DNA of 64,000 nt, taken from Ceratotherium simum simum (taxonomy: Eukaryota > Chordata > Mammalia > Perissodactyla > Rhinocerotidae). The notes below the pieces were generated by a model. The model did not search any database and was not told where the DNA came from. It saw nothing but the letters and a program-made list of their open reading frames with translations. The stretch lies in contig NW_004454156.1 of the NCBI RefSeq assembly GCF_000283155.1, positions 34,617,498 to 34,681,497 on the forward strand, read 5' to 3'. The first letter of the stretch is position 1. Each line of letters opens with the position of its first letter. Positions 44,191-54,982 of this stretch are shown one piece after another. The position numbers were made by a program, and so were the translations under genes.

Positions 44191-44594
44191 TAATTTGATT
44201 AGATGGGCTGGGACTCACGTGTCGTCTTTCTGTCTGCAGGAACTGTGCTCCTGCTCCTAACCACAGCAATGACTCAGGAGCCAAGCAGGGTCAGGAGTTA
44301 AAGGCATCAAAGCTATTTTCCCCAAGGAGAAGAAATGACCTGGGGTGAGCATAGGGGAATTCTGCTGTTTTTCAATGTTAGAAGAATTGTCATGGGAAAG
44401 AGGAATGTTTTTGGCTAGGCACAGAGAAGAGTTTCTATATTTTGGACCAACTCCAGTTGACGAGAGCTGGCTGCCCGGAGCTCTGTGCAGAGCGGGATGC
44501 TGAAGCTGAGCCCAGGCTCCCAGGGAAAGTGTGCTGCAGTCGATTGGCTATGTCTGCCTTGGCCCTGCCATGGCTGAACAGCAGTGTATGCTGA
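44191..44594. other. No feature recognised
   Basis: About 400 bp of single-copy-looking DNA between the MaLR LTR and L2. Confidence 0.35.
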
Positions 44595-44702
44595 TCTGGA
44601 TTAGATAAATTCCCCATGGCTTGCCTGAGTCTGACTCATCCTTTTATTCCCAGGGCCCAGTATTGTTCCTGAAACAGAGCAAGCACTCAATAAATGTTTG
44701 AG
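44595..44702 (+). repeat. L2 LINE 3' end
   Basis: Sense L2 tail: cccagggcccagtattgttc, agcactcaataaatgtttga. Confidence 0.7.
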
Positions 44703-44769
44703 GGAAGGAAAGAGAGATTTATTTTCAGGAAGAAGAATCCCAGGGTGGAAAGCTTCTGATTTGCCTCCC

Positions 44770-45120
44770 CGGCATCACTCACCTCCTTGTTCTGATCATA
44801 GCGATCTCTTCATCCACCCCTCCCCTTTCCATTTGGTTGTGGCAGGACTGCCAACCACAAGGTCCTGCCCTCCTATCCAGGGGCAGGCCTGCGACTCAAG
44901 CCAGGTAACCGACTCTGTTTCCCAGAATCTGAAACTCGAAGAGAGACACTCAAAGAGAGAGTGTCTGGTGGCCACATCCTGGAGAGGTGTTCCAGACAGA
45001 CTCAGCCACCGAAGAGGAAGTGGTGGAGCTAGAGCCAGAGCCCAGGTCCACGGGGCTCCTGAGATGGAGCTCAGAGACTCCTAACTTTAAAGTCATCTCT
45101 TTCAGGACCAACAGCCAAAG
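44770..45120 (+). repeat. Ancient repeat remnant (same type as 16145-16585)
   Basis: cccctttccatttggttgtg, gcctgcgactcaagccaggt and ctgtttcccagaatctgaaa suggest the repeat. The end is eroded. Confidence 0.4.
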
Positions 45121-45385
45121 GCACAGAAACCACTGGGGAAAGAAGCATCCTGGGGTTGTCCAGGCATCTGGCCCCTCCTGCATTCCAGCAGTGCTGCCTG
45201 TTGTGTTCCAGCAAACACCTCCACCCCCATTTTTCTTCTGCTCAATTATTCAGAGTCAGTTTCTGTGGCTTGAAACCAAAGAACCCCAATGGATATTATA
45301 CAGTCTTTCTAGAAGGAGGAGCCACCAACAGTCGGAACTCTTCAAGTTCGGAAAACCTCTTTAATCCGGGACTTGAGAAAAGAGG

Positions 45386-45727
45386 GTGCTACAGACTGAA
45401 TGTTCATATCCCCCCAGATTCCTAGGGTGAAGCCCTAATGGGTGGTATGTGGTGTTGGGCCTTTGGGAGGTGCACCCCCAGGATGGGATTAGTGCCCTTC
45501 GAAGCAGAGGGAGAGAGCCAGCCTTCTCTCTCTCTCTCCACCTTGTGAGGACACGATGAGAAGATAGCTGTCTGTAAACCAGGAAGAGGCCCCTCACTGA
45601 GACCCCCAGTGTGCCGGCACCCCGATCGTGGGCTTCCAGCCTCCAGAACTGTGAGGAACAAATGTCTGCTGTTTCAGCCCCCCAGCCTGTGGTATTCGGT
45701 TACAGCAGCCCACGCGGACTAAGACAC
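45386..45727 (+). mobile_element. MaLR LTR (MST/MLT1-type)
   Basis: gtgctacagactgaatgttc, tgttgggcctttgggaggtg, gatgggattagtgcccttcg, ccagcctccagaactgtgag, aacaaatgtctgctgtttca, and the end cagcccacgcggactaagac. ~340 bp solo LTR. Confidence 0.88.
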
Positions 45728-45789
45728 AGGGCCTGGGGGTCCATCTGGTGGGAATGGTGTCAAGTCAGTTGGGGATCGGGAGGGTCAAG

Positions 45790-45975
45790 AGCCCTGTAGC
45801 CAGTGAGCCGTGGGTTAGATTCCCTCCTTTCTAGCTGTGGACCTGGGCAAGTCCATCTGCTCTCTGAGCCTCATTGTCTGTGAACAGAGGCGATGAGCAC
45901 ATTTATCTCGCAGGGTCCCTGCAGGGCACAGGGGATAATGTAGGTGAACCCTAGCACGGTTCAGGTCTCCTCTCT
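45790..45975 (+). repeat. MIR SINE
   Basis: Sense MIR: ttctagctgtggacctgggc, ctctgagcctcattgtctgt. Confidence 0.75.
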
Positions 45976-46029
45976 CCTCCTCTCCAGGTGCCTCCCCACG
46001 TGGAGTGACACTAGATTCATGTCCCCACG

Positions 46030-46212
46030 AGCGTAATTAGCGAGGGCCTGCCGTGCGCCAGCCACAGCACTGAGAGCGTCACCTAGATTCCTTCACTTGG
46101 TCTTCGCTATCCTCAACCCACAGATGAGGGCCCTGAGGCACAGAGAGGTTACATAAACTATCCTCGAGGCCACCCAGCGGGCCAGCAGGGGCTGGGACCC
46201 AGGCACTGTCCA
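46030..46212 (-). repeat. MIR SINE
   Basis: Antisense MIR: gagggcctgccgtgcgccag, gatgagggccctgaggcaca, gagaggttacataaactatc. Confidence 0.85.
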
Positions 46213-46722
46213 TAGAGAGCCTCAGATCTTAACCAGGACTTGCACTGCCTCCCCTGGGGAGAGTCCCAAATCCCTCCTCTCTGTAAGAGCCCCTGAGTGC
46301 AGGCATAGGGTCTCAAACCCGCCCCAAGAAGCTGTGGGTCCCGTGGGAACAAGAAGCCCACATGGAAAAGGAAAGTGAACTGAGAAGGCGAAGTGGGCGG
46401 CTAGGGCCCAAGGAGCCAGGAAGACTCTGGGGAGGAGGGAGGCCCCTCTGCCTGGATTTCAGGCCATATCCAGTGTCTCCAGAAAGAAAGGACTAGAAGC
46501 CACCACCCTAATCCTGAGGCTCCAAGGGAAGCAGCAAGTTCCTGGGAGAAAACAGGTTCCCACACGCTTTATCCTCCCCCGTCACTCCTCCAGGCCACTC
46601 AGGCCCGGGAAAGGGGCAGGGGGGTCTCCTCTGATCCTGGGGTAGGGGAGGGAGGGCTCTCCGAACACAAGGAGAGGGCAGGGCGGCGCAGGCCCAGAGC
46701 CACATGGGATCCAGGACTCACT
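46213..46722. other. No feature recognised
   Basis: About 500 bp of GC-rich DNA, no repeat or exon. Confidence 0.35.
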
Positions 46723-46724
46723 GC

Positions 46725-46832
46725 TCCCACCCCTCATTTTACAGCCCAGAGAGGGCAGGCACTCAGGCAGGGTCCACAGAAAGAGGGTGGCGGAAGGACA
46801 GCCAGGATGCAGGTCTCGAAGCCTCGGGTCCT
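46725..46832 (-). repeat. MIR SINE fragment
   Basis: Antisense MIR: ctcattttacagcccagaga, gcaggcactcaggcaggg. Confidence 0.55.
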
Positions 46833-46917
46833 GGCAAGCACACGACAGCTTCTCCCAGACCGGACATTTCTCCAAGCCCCTTCCCCAGCCCCTTCCCCTT
46901 CTGCAGACCCCCAACAT

Positions 46918-47108
46918 GGCACAATTAAAGAAAGAGCGCTGGATTTGGAGCAGGAGACCTGAGTCTCCAGTACTCACTCAGGACTAACTCTCCTGTAATC
47001 TCGGGTGAGTTTCCTCCCCTCTCCGGGCCTCAGTTGCCACATCAATAAAATGAGGGGGTTGGACTCTATTTCCAAGGTCCTCTCTGGCTCCAATGTTCTG
47101 AGAGCCAA
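46918..47108 (+). repeat. MIR SINE (MIR3-like end)
   Basis: Sense: gagcgctggatttggagcag, gagacctgagtctccagtac, cctcagttgccacatcaata, tggactctatttccaaggtc. Confidence 0.8.
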
Positions 47109-47738
47109 GGATTACAAGTTGTAGCCACCCCCCTACCCTAGGTTCCCCCATCTCTCCAGAGGCCTCAGAGGTCCCACATGGAAGAAGAATTTGGACAGAG
47201 GTTGGGCGGGGGCAGAGGCTCTGGCCCCTGTATCCACACTCTGCTCAGCCCGAGTGCCAGCCTGCGGGCAAGGTGGTAAGAGACCAGAGGGGAGAACTGG
47301 TGATGGCCAGAGGCCAGGTCCTGGCTGGGGCCTCAACCACCCGCCTCCTCCCTATCCTGCCCCACCCCACTCCCGGGGCCGCTGGTGTCCAGGGCCAGGC
47401 TGGCAAGGAAACTGGATGCCAAGGGGAGACTTCTCAGAGCTAGGGTAGGGGATGGGGGGAATGTCCTGGCGCTGCTCTTGTCCCCCTTGTTTGGATCTCA
47501 GACCCACTGGGGGGCTCCCCCTGGAAGCACCCTGCAGCCATGGGGTCTTCTGAGGATGGGGGGTGGGCACACGGGTGCAGGGGAGGCTGGTGGACCTGCC
47601 CCACCTTCTTAGGCTGCTTTACAAGTTAACGTAGCTGTGCAGTGAAGGCCGCCTCTCGGGATCCTAAAAGTTAAAACACTCTCTGGACCAGAAGGGGCCT
47701 CGCAGCCACCCCTAGACCCTTCGTCTTGAGGCTGGAAG
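47109..47738. other. No feature recognised
   Basis: About 630 bp, GC-rich and G-run-rich, without a supported gene. Confidence 0.35.
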
Positions 47739-47739
47739 G

Positions 47740-48003
47740 ACTCTTGGATCAATGTTTTGAACTGCAGGTCGTGACTCACCGGTGGATCTTGAAACTAATT
47801 TAGTGAGTCACAATCAGAGTTTAGTAATAATGATGATGATAACAAAACAGAAGAGAAAATATCACAGTGTATCTTGGGTTGTAAGAGTAAACTGTTTCTT
47901 CTAAAACGAAACTCTTGTTTCAACTTTGAGCGTCGTGCCAGGTTGTGATGTAATGTATTTCTTATTCCTGGTCACAGACAAAAAACCTTGAAAAGCCACT
48001 GCC
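47740..48003 (+). repeat. hAT/Charlie-type DNA transposon remnant
   Basis: gaactgcaggtcgtgactca, aactaatttagtgagtcaca, ttcttattcctggtcacaga and the end ccttgaaaagccactgcctt resemble a common non-autonomous Charlie-like repeat. Confidence 0.55.
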
Positions 48004-48444
48004 TTAGATGATGCGTCAACCGCTTTGGTCACCAGCAGTGGAAAGTGAGCTGGCATGCATGGCCCTTCCCATCGGGGCCCAACCTGCCTGCCTCAGCTCC
48101 TTGGCCACACCCAGCGGGGGCCCCACCCCAGCAGCTGCACACTTGGACACCTCTGTGCTTCCTTCAAATTTCCCCTTCTCTCAGCCTGACACCCAACCCT
48201 GCCTTCACCCAAGAAGGCCCTGTTCGAATGACATTGTCTGGCAATCATCCCCCAGAGGGCGGATGACCCTTCATTGTTGGCAGTCCCACCATTTGCCACA
48301 GCGCAGCACTCAGTCTGTAAATTAACTGCTCCATATCAGCAGTGCTTAGCACATTCTGATTTAATGCACATTTAAAATGAGTAAGTGAGTGACTGAAGGT
48401 TGAATTGCTCTGGAGGTGGGGGTCCTGGTGTGGAGGCTTGCTGC

Positions 48445-48600
48445 TTTACTAGTCATCCAACAATTGCTGTGCACCCCAGGAGCTCCTGGGGACACTAGAC
48501 CAACCAGAGTTCCTTGAGGGATTCCGGCCCAGTGTGAGAGACAGGCATGTAAATCCCCCCCCAGTGTGATAAGAGCCCCAAGAAAGGCATATGCGTGGGG
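48445..48600 (-). repeat. L2 LINE fragment
   Basis: Antisense L2-like: catccaacaattgctgtgca, gtgtgagagacaggcatgta. Confidence 0.5.
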
Positions 48601-48714
48601 ACCCTATGGAGCTGATAACACTGCACCTGCCTCTAAGAGGATGGCCAGAGGCACCAGGCCAAGGGCTAAAGCAGGGCAGGGTGGGGCCGGGACTTCCGGG
48701 CAAAAGGCAAAAAC

Positions 48715-48908
48715 TCTCTTGGTACTGTGTAGGTCCTTTAAAGCACGTGACACTGAAAAAAAATTGTTTACACATATTTATTTAAGTCCCCCACTAGCTG
48801 GTAACTCCAGGAGAGAGGGCATGGACCATGCTGCTGTGCTGCTCGCCGCTGCTGAGCACTGTTTCTGGTGCCTCATTCTAACGCGTTAAATATTTACTGA
48901 ATGAATAT
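48715..48908 (+). repeat. L2 LINE 3' end
   Basis: Sense L2: taactccaggagagagggca, cactgtttctggtgcctcat, atttactgaatgaatattca. Confidence 0.65.
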
Positions 48909-48914
48909 TCAGGA

Positions 48915-49205
48915 AACTGCAAATATTTCAGGCTGCCCTGAGAATAAAGTGTAACGAAGAAGTGGTAGGAACGGAAGCTGAGAGGTGTTTGGGCCCCCGA
49001 CCACGGAAGGCTCATAGACCCTGCTAAGGACTGGGTCTTTTTCCTGCAGGCACTGGGGGGCCGTGGAAGGGTTTAAATGGGAAAGAGGTAGTACGATTCG
49101 TGGTGTAGAAAATTCCTCTGGCTCTAATGTGGGGGGTGGGTGCCCGGGACCCAGGTGCGCAGCCGAGAAAGCGAATGCAGAAATAACCCAGGCGAGGAGA
49201 CTTGA
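48915..49205 (-). repeat. L2 LINE body fragment
   Basis: Antisense L2: tggaagggtttaaatgggaa, aaaattcctctggctctaat, agaaataacccaggcgagga. Confidence 0.6.
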
Positions 49206-49716
49206 GTCTAGAGGCAGCCGAGGGGCGCGCTCTGGCGCGGAGGAATTTGCGCAGAGCAGGTGCGCGCGACTGAGGCCAGAGGGGCTGCGGGGCGCCAGCT
49301 GCTCAGGTCGCCCCTCCTCCCGCCGCAGGTGGGAGGTGGGGAGGAGAGGGCCCTCAGTCACTCCTCCGGCACCCACCGCGCAGCCCAGGCGGTCCGTGCC
49401 GAACCTGGGCTCCGTGTGCACGCTCAGGACCTTGAACTCTTGTACATTTTCTTATTCTCCTCTTTTAAAAATCAGCTCACATTTTAACACATTTATTTAT
49501 ATATTTGAAAAGCGAACGTTAGATGAATATATGAAGGATCATTGTACTATTATTCTCTATGCCCTTGTGTGCATATCTGAACATTTTCAGACTAAAAACA
49601 TTAAGTGAATGTTATGTCACTACCATGTATGGAAAGCCAAGTGCCATAAATAGTAATTCTAATCTCTCGATGGAAACTCTAAAATCATCACAAAGTTATG
49701 TTATTAAATGTACCTC

Positions 49717-49750
49717 GCTCCTGTCTCCTGCCCAAGGCTCCCAGTCTGAG
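49717..49750 (+). repeat. 34-bp direct repeat, left copy
   Basis: Starts gctcctgtctcctgc and ends ctcccagtctgag. It is identical over all 34 bases to 50984-51017. The flanks differ on both sides. Confidence 0.97.
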
Positions 49751-50004
49751 ACCTGTCTTTCCTTTGCTAAAGGGAAAGACCGCTAAGGAGGCATTAGAGA
49801 CATTCTAGCAAAAGATGTTCTCCTTGACCTTAACCAGAAATTACTGAACCGTGAACGTGTTTTTAAAAACTGCACCTATGCCCCTTAACACTGGCAAAGA
49901 CGACCAGGGTCGAACTCAGAGTCGCAGATATCGGGGGTTCAGGTCTCACCTCTGACCCTTGGGGACGCAGCCCTTCAGGGATCAAGTATTTATTGAGGAC
50001 CCGC

Positions 50005-50232
50005 AAACAACTCTACCGAAAACTTCCGAAAAAGTGCTAACTTATATTAACACATTTCATCTCACCACAACCCTGAGGAATGAGCCATTCTTTTCCCATT
50101 TTACAGATGAGGAAACCGAGGCACAGAAAAACTGCGTAACCTGCCCACAGTTCACAAAGCCAGTAAGCAACCTGGTTAGAGTCGAACCCAGGTCACGTGG
50201 TTGTAGAGTGATGGCTCTAACTAAGTGAGACC
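50005..50232 (-). repeat. MIR SINE
   Basis: Antisense MIR: catctcaccacaaccctgag, tacagatgaggaaaccgagg, agagtcgaacccaggtcacg. It lies between the 34-bp repeats. Confidence 0.9.
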
Positions 50233-50289
50233 TCGCAAACTGGAGAAAGCAGATTAATTTTTTAAAAGTTGAGATCCATGCCAGGGACT

Positions 50290-50720
50290 GAGCAGGCGCC
50301 GGGTGGGCTGGGCCGTCCAGGACGAGGTTGATTCTGCGCAGCCCGCTTTCTGGCCCAACGACCCCCGCCGCTCGCTGGGCGGGTCCCAGGCTCCGCGCAG
50401 GGGGATGGGAGGGGGCGCAGGTGCGGGACCCGGGCCGGGGCGGGGGTCGTGTCGCCCAGACCGGAGCCTGCGTCCTGAGCAGCCTCCAGGGACAGCGGGG
50501 CGAGGCGAGGCGAGGCGGCGCTTCCCGGCAGGAAGGCGCTGGGGGGCGCGGCCTTGGCGGGGCGCCCCCGGCGGGCGGGCTGCAGCGAGGGCGGGCGGAC
50601 GCAGGTGACGACAGCGACTCCACCAGGGCGCTCGGCGCGCTCACCTTATAAGGGCAGGCGCGGCGGGAGGGGCGGGGCGTCCCACCTTGCTGGCCCCGCC
50701 CCGGGGCCTGACAAAGCTCT
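50290..50720. promoter_or_regulatory. CpG island, candidate promoter
   Basis: The densest CpG stretch of the window, for example gaggcgaggcgaggcggcgc (50500-50519) and cccgccgctcgctgggcggg. It contains several GC boxes (ggggcggggc near 50670). On the plus strand a TATAAG lies at 50647-50652, about 110 bp before an ATG followed by CCCCAG/GTACCC, a possible splice donor (50770). On the minus strand CTTATAAG/GTGAGC at the same place is a donor-like sequence. No known first exon was recognised. The 278-codon minus-strand frame (50057-50893) looks like a chance GC-rich frame. Confidence 0.55.
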
Positions 50721-51145
50721 GGGGGAGACTTTCTCTGCAAGGACAGGACCTCTCCAGCGATGTCCCCAGGTACCCCGAGGCCCTTTCGGGGAGCCCTCCG
50801 CGCCCCTTTCCAGGCTGAGACCCGCACCAGGCCCCGCCATACAGGGGCTGAACTTGACTGGCTCGCCTTGCTTTGTGGGCAGGTTGCTTCCATCGCTCAC
50901 CGGGGCGCGAGTCCTCACCAGGTAGCTGGGGGAGGGGGTCTTCAGTGACCGCGCCTTGGCGCACTCACCCACCAGTTGACCCAGCTCCTGTCTCCTGCCC
51001 AAGGCTCCCAGTCTGAGGTCAGATGGTGAGCCTTCCAGGGCCAGTCTGCCCCAGGTGGGCGCCTTTTTCTAACTGGCACTAAGGAAGTCTCTGTCAGCCC
51101 ACGGCCTGGCTAAATATTAGCCAGTGATCCCTCCAAAGTGGTTGG
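50721..51145. other. CpG-island shore, no gene recognised
   Basis: GC-rich, declining CpG density. It contains the right 34-bp repeat copy. Confidence 0.35.
50984..51017 (+). repeat. 34-bp direct repeat, right copy
   Basis: Exact match to 49717-49750, 1267 bp away. The two copies bracket a MIR and the CpG island. Confidence 0.97.
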
Positions 51146-51149
51146 TTGA

Positions 51150-51540
51150 CTGAACCCTTCTTGGTGGGACAAAATTTTAAACCTAAGAGGAAGTGTCCAG
51201 CTTGTCAACCCACTGGTCACCTGGCCTCCAGTCTTCTCCCTCCAAGTTCGCCTCACAGCCCAGATCTTTTAAAAACCCTCATCTGTACAAATGCTCTTCA
51301 ACCTCCACCCCACTCCTTAAAGCTGTTCACAGTCTCCACTCACCTACAGGATAAGTGGCAACTCTCAGCTCAGGACAGACCTCTGTGAACTTGCAGTTGC
51401 CTGGAGGCATCATGCTGTTCCATGCTTCCCAACCTTTGCACCTAGTGCTCCCTCTTGGAAAGCCCTTCCCTTGTGCACACTCAAGATGTATGCTCATTCT
51501 TCAAAAAGATACCTCTTAGTGTGCTCTGCCTGACTTCTCC
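51150..51540 (+). repeat. L2 LINE fragment
   Basis: Sense L2 body: ctgttccatgcttcccaacc, ttggaaagcccttcccttgt, attcttcaaaaagatacctc. Confidence 0.6.
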
Positions 51541-51544
51541 ACTG

Positions 51545-51708
51545 ATGATTTAACCTTTCTGAGCCTCCATTTCTTCATCTGCAAAATGGGGATAAAATAA
51601 TCCCCACCTCACTGTGTTATTGTGAGGGTCCAATGAGTTAATGTTCGTAAAATGCTCAAGACAGTGCTTGGCACATAGTAGATGCTCATGAAAATTTGTT
51701 GAACAAAC
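51545..51708 (+). repeat. MIR SINE
   Basis: Sense MIR: gagcctccatttcttcatct, gcaaaatggggataaaataa, cagtgcttggcacatagtag. Confidence 0.9.
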
Positions 51709-51734
51709 TCATCTTCCTGTGCTCTAATTACCCA

Positions 51735-51838
51735 TGCACGCGCTCTGAGTTCCATGAGGGCTGGGCTCTTTCTTCCCTGCCTGTGCATACCCTGTGCCTG
51801 GCGCTAGCCCGTTTGTCAGTGACTGAGTGAATTTCAGG
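51735..51838 (+). repeat. L2 LINE 3' end
   Basis: Sense L2: ttccatgagggctgggctct, accctgtgcctggcgctagc, gtgactgagtgaatttc. Confidence 0.65.
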
Positions 51839-51979
51839 CAGGGGAGGGGAGGGGAGAAGGAGGAGGTCCCTCAACAGGATGGCCGCCACTAACAGCAGGA
51901 AAATAAACCTCCCGTGGGCTGGGATGTAGCACTTCTGACTTTCCCTCCGCAGTCTCCCTGGGAGCTTAACGGCAACCCA

Positions 51980-52128
51980 GGAGGGACAAAGGATAGCTAT
52001 TGACCCCACTTTCCAGGTGAACCTCTGAGGCGTGCAGAGCTGAAGTGACTCACCCACGATCACACAATGACTGGCAGAGTCACGACTTGTCCTGCTTTTA
52101 GCACTCAAAGTCCCGTGTCCTGGAAAGC
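51980..52128 (-). repeat. MIR SINE
   Basis: Antisense MIR: tgaagtgactcacccacgat, cacacaatgactggcagagt. Confidence 0.7.
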
Positions 52129-53375
52129 CTCTTAAGTCTCAGGCAACCCAGGATGGTTGGTCGCCCTAGATAGAGTTCTGAACCCTACTCTCTGAGGACC
52201 GCCCCTCTGCCCTCCTCTGGGCCTGTGCGTTGTCCCCAAGCTTTTTAGGGATTTTCCTGAAGAGACAGTGCTCTCCAGCCCAGAGGGGCTGGGCAGCTAA
52301 AAAATCACTCTCTCTCTTACTGCCCCCAAAAGCCAACTCGGCACGACGGGGTGGGGACAAGAAGGGCGCAGGCCTGAGGCTAGGAGGTCAGCTCACTTCG
52401 ACACAGACTCACCAGCCACTGCTGTGCCTGGAGGAGAAGGCCAGCCCCGTCCACTAGGGCTCTGGGTCTGCTGGGGGAGATGGACATTTGGACACGTGGC
52501 AACGGTCTGGTTGATGGACAGCCGGGGAAGGGAGCGTGCCTCCGGGGCGTCTCTGAAGAGCCACCTCCAGACTTGGCTGCTCCCCAGCTGGCCACAGGCT
52601 CCCCCCTCCCCTCGTCTCCTCTCCCCTCCCCTCCCCTCGCTGGGCCTGGTTTCCTCTGTAAACCCGGGAGTGGGAGTGGGTCACTGAAGGCCTTCCTGCC
52701 CTGAGGTTCCTGACTCGGGGAGAGCAGAGTTCTGGGAAATGGGGCCTCCAGAGAGGAGGCATCAGAGGCCAAGCACGCCGAGTGAGCAGCCTGGGCCTCA
52801 CGTGCGCACACGGACTCATCTTCCCAGGCTGCCTGGCCGAGCAGACCCAGCTCCCGCCCCGCCTCCCTCAGCCTCCTGGGCCACTGTCCAGGGAAGCCGG
52901 CGTCTCTGCCTGGTCCCCAGAGCCCACGGGGGCCAGCACTGAGACAGGGAGGGCCTGGGCCCAGCCCTGCAGAGCCTGTCCTCCTTCCCTTTGCCATGGA
53001 GGAGACTCTCATTGTTGTGGCCTGAGTGCTGCAGCCCTGAGTGGGCCTGGCTGTGGCTCAGTGGTCAGGGCCACATGCTGAGCAAACACCAGGCCCACTG
53101 GGCAGCCCGTCCCCCACCTGTGGCCACTGTAAAGTCATTCCCGGGCCACGTGGGGTACCCAGCAGGGCAAACCATTGTAGGCACGGAAGGGAGGGCCTCT
53201 CCTGGGTCCAGGGACTTGGCAGGGAGAAGGGACCCCCAAGGGGCTGGTTCCTGCTCCCCTCCCCTCCTTTAGAAATACTATCTCCTCATCAACCTCCCTG
53301 GCAGCCTCAATCAAGAGCAACCCCAAGACCGGCAGGGGGAGCCCAGAGCCGCCTCTGGATTCTCTCCTCTTGCGT
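52129..53375. other. No supported gene; GC-rich with a short (CCCCT)n run
   Basis: Contains cccctcccctcccctc near 52623-52638 and long chance frames on both strands (52380-53012 minus, 53041-53484 plus). None has a recognisable domain or exon structure. Confidence 0.4.
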
Positions 53376-53384
53376 GCTGGTTGA

Positions 53385-53632
53385 CCCCAAGCAATGCCCT
53401 ACCCTCTCTGGGCTTCCACTTCCCTCTCCTCATCCAGACTTAGTAGCTTCCTTCCCTTATCTCAAGGTCCTCGGGACCCTGTGAGATGGAACGATGAACA
53501 CAGAAAAGAAGATGGGAATGACCAATATGCCCGTTTCCAGGGGAGGGAGTACTCTGTGGCTCAGGGACAGAGTGGTACCCAAAGTCACAGGGGAGGTGTC
53601 AGAGATGCTGGGCCCAGCCAGGCCTCCTTTGT
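53385..53632. repeat. Two MIR SINE fragments, opposite strands
   Basis: taccctctctgggcttccac (sense) near 53400, then caggggagggagtactctgt and cccaaagtcacaggggaggt (antisense) at 53540-53600. Confidence 0.45.
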
Positions 53633-53746
53633 AACGGGGTGAGGAGAGAGGGTCCTTTGTGATGGGGTCTGGGCCATGGGATAAGGATGGGGACCAGACC
53701 AGGCAGGGGGCCTGGCGTAGAACAACTCCTTGGTAAGGGTACACAC

Positions 53747-53775
53747 TTCATTCATTCATTCATTCATTCATTCAT
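53747..53775 (+). repeat. (ATTC)n microsatellite
   Basis: Seven perfect ATTC-type units (cattcattcattcattcatt), possibly grown from an L2 end. Confidence 0.9.
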
Positions 53776-53904
53776 CTTGCGGATTCCTGCGCTCCTCCTT
53801 TGTGCCCAGCCCCATGGGAAGGGTAGTACATGGAAGGTGCTCAGGGAAGAGCTGCAACAGGATGGGCTTGGAGAGGGCTGTGGTCTCAGGCGCTGCGTTT
53901 ACTA

Positions 53905-54300
53905 AAAGTGTAATCCAGGATTCTCTGCGTCCGAGTCACTAGGGCTTTATTTATTTATTTTTTTGTAAGGAAGATCAGCCCTGAGCTAACATCCATGCTG
54001 ATCCTCCTCTTTTTCCTAAGGAAGACTGGCCCTGAGCTAACATCCATGCCGATCTTCCTCCACTTTATATGGGATGTGGCCACAGCATGGCCTGACAAGT
54101 GGTGCTTCGGTGCACGCCCGGGATCTGAACCTGGGCCACCAGCAGCAGAGCATGTGCACTTAACCGCTATGCCACAGGCCCGGCCCCTCACTAAGGCTTT
54201 AAAAATGCACGTTCCCAGGTCCCACCCCAGACCCATGCCCATGATCAGATCCTTGTATGAGTGGTTGCTTTGGACCCGGGGTCTCAGAAACGCCAGAATT
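53905..54300 (-). repeat. MER5/MER20-type hAT remnant split by the ERE
   Basis: aatccaggattctctgcgtc before the ERE and cacgttcccaggtcccaccc after it resemble a decayed MER5/MER20 element. Confidence 0.45.
53950..54187 (-). repeat. ERE SINE
   Basis: T-rich start, two gaagat/gaagactggccctgagc tail units, reversed head, final cccggcccc. Target duplication tcactagggcttta (53936-53949) versus tcactaaggcttta (54188-54201), one mismatch. Confidence 0.95.
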
Positions 54301-54748
54301 TGGGGCCTGGAACTTTCTAAGGAAGAAGTGGCTGGGACAAAAGGTGGCTGGAGGTGGGGCAGGTCTGATGACATTCCTGCAGCCAGCCTCCCCTCCCCCA
54401 AAGTAAACCAGCAGGTGGAAGGTGCAGGTGCTCCGAGGGAACCCAGCTCGGGTTTCAGGCCTGGACACTCCTTCCCTGCTCTCAGCGACAATAAAATGCT
54501 CCCTTTCCCCGGGGAATCCCACGTCTATAAAATCCAAAAGAAGGAATAAGCTCTATGTCCAAACATGTTCATTCCGGCTTCATCTATAATGGACAAAATA
54601 GTAACTGAGAAACACCTAGATATTGGGCGGTGGGGAAAGGGTACCGGTGTGACCCTAGCTTACTTCCCCTGGGCTGGGATAGACCAGAGGATGGTTGTGA
54701 GCATGCAGGAGCTGCCATGGGGTGGTCAGGCCGTAAGGGAGAGGGCAG
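54301..54748. other. No feature recognised
   Basis: About 450 bp, with an L1-like trace near 54560-54620 (gttcattccggcttcatcta, ataatggacaaaatagtaac). Confidence 0.3.
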
Positions 54749-54749
54749 G

Positions 54750-54968
54750 GCCCCGTCAGACTGTCAGAGTTTACGGCCTGGCTCTGCCCCTTTCTAGCTG
54801 TGCGACCGGAGGCCATAACTAAAGCCCTCTGTGCCTCAGTTTCCTCACCGTAAATGAGAGCTGATAATAGGACCTACCTCCTGGGGTCATACAAGCACTG
54901 AAGGAGTTAATATACAGTGTTTAGCACAGCGCCTGGAACCTCTGGGTGTTGGCCACTATTATTAAACT
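54750..54968 (+). repeat. MIR SINE, near full length
   Basis: Sense MIR: tctagctgtgcgaccggagg, tgcctcagtttcctcaccgt, gaaggagttaatatacagtg. Confidence 0.9.
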
Positions 54969-54982
54969 ATGTACCAGGCTGC

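Noticed and set aside
45386..45727. Possible processed pseudogene because of aataaat-like and polyA-like motifs
   Set aside because: The sequence matches MaLR LTR structure, with no gene-derived content.
50057..50893. Long minus-strand frame (278 codons)
   Set aside because: It spans a MIR and a CpG island, is R/P/S/A-rich and has no recognisable domain. Stops are rare there because of GC content.
52380..53012. 210-codon minus-strand frame
   Set aside because: GC-rich chance frame. No domain, no splice-compatible edges and no similarity I recognise.
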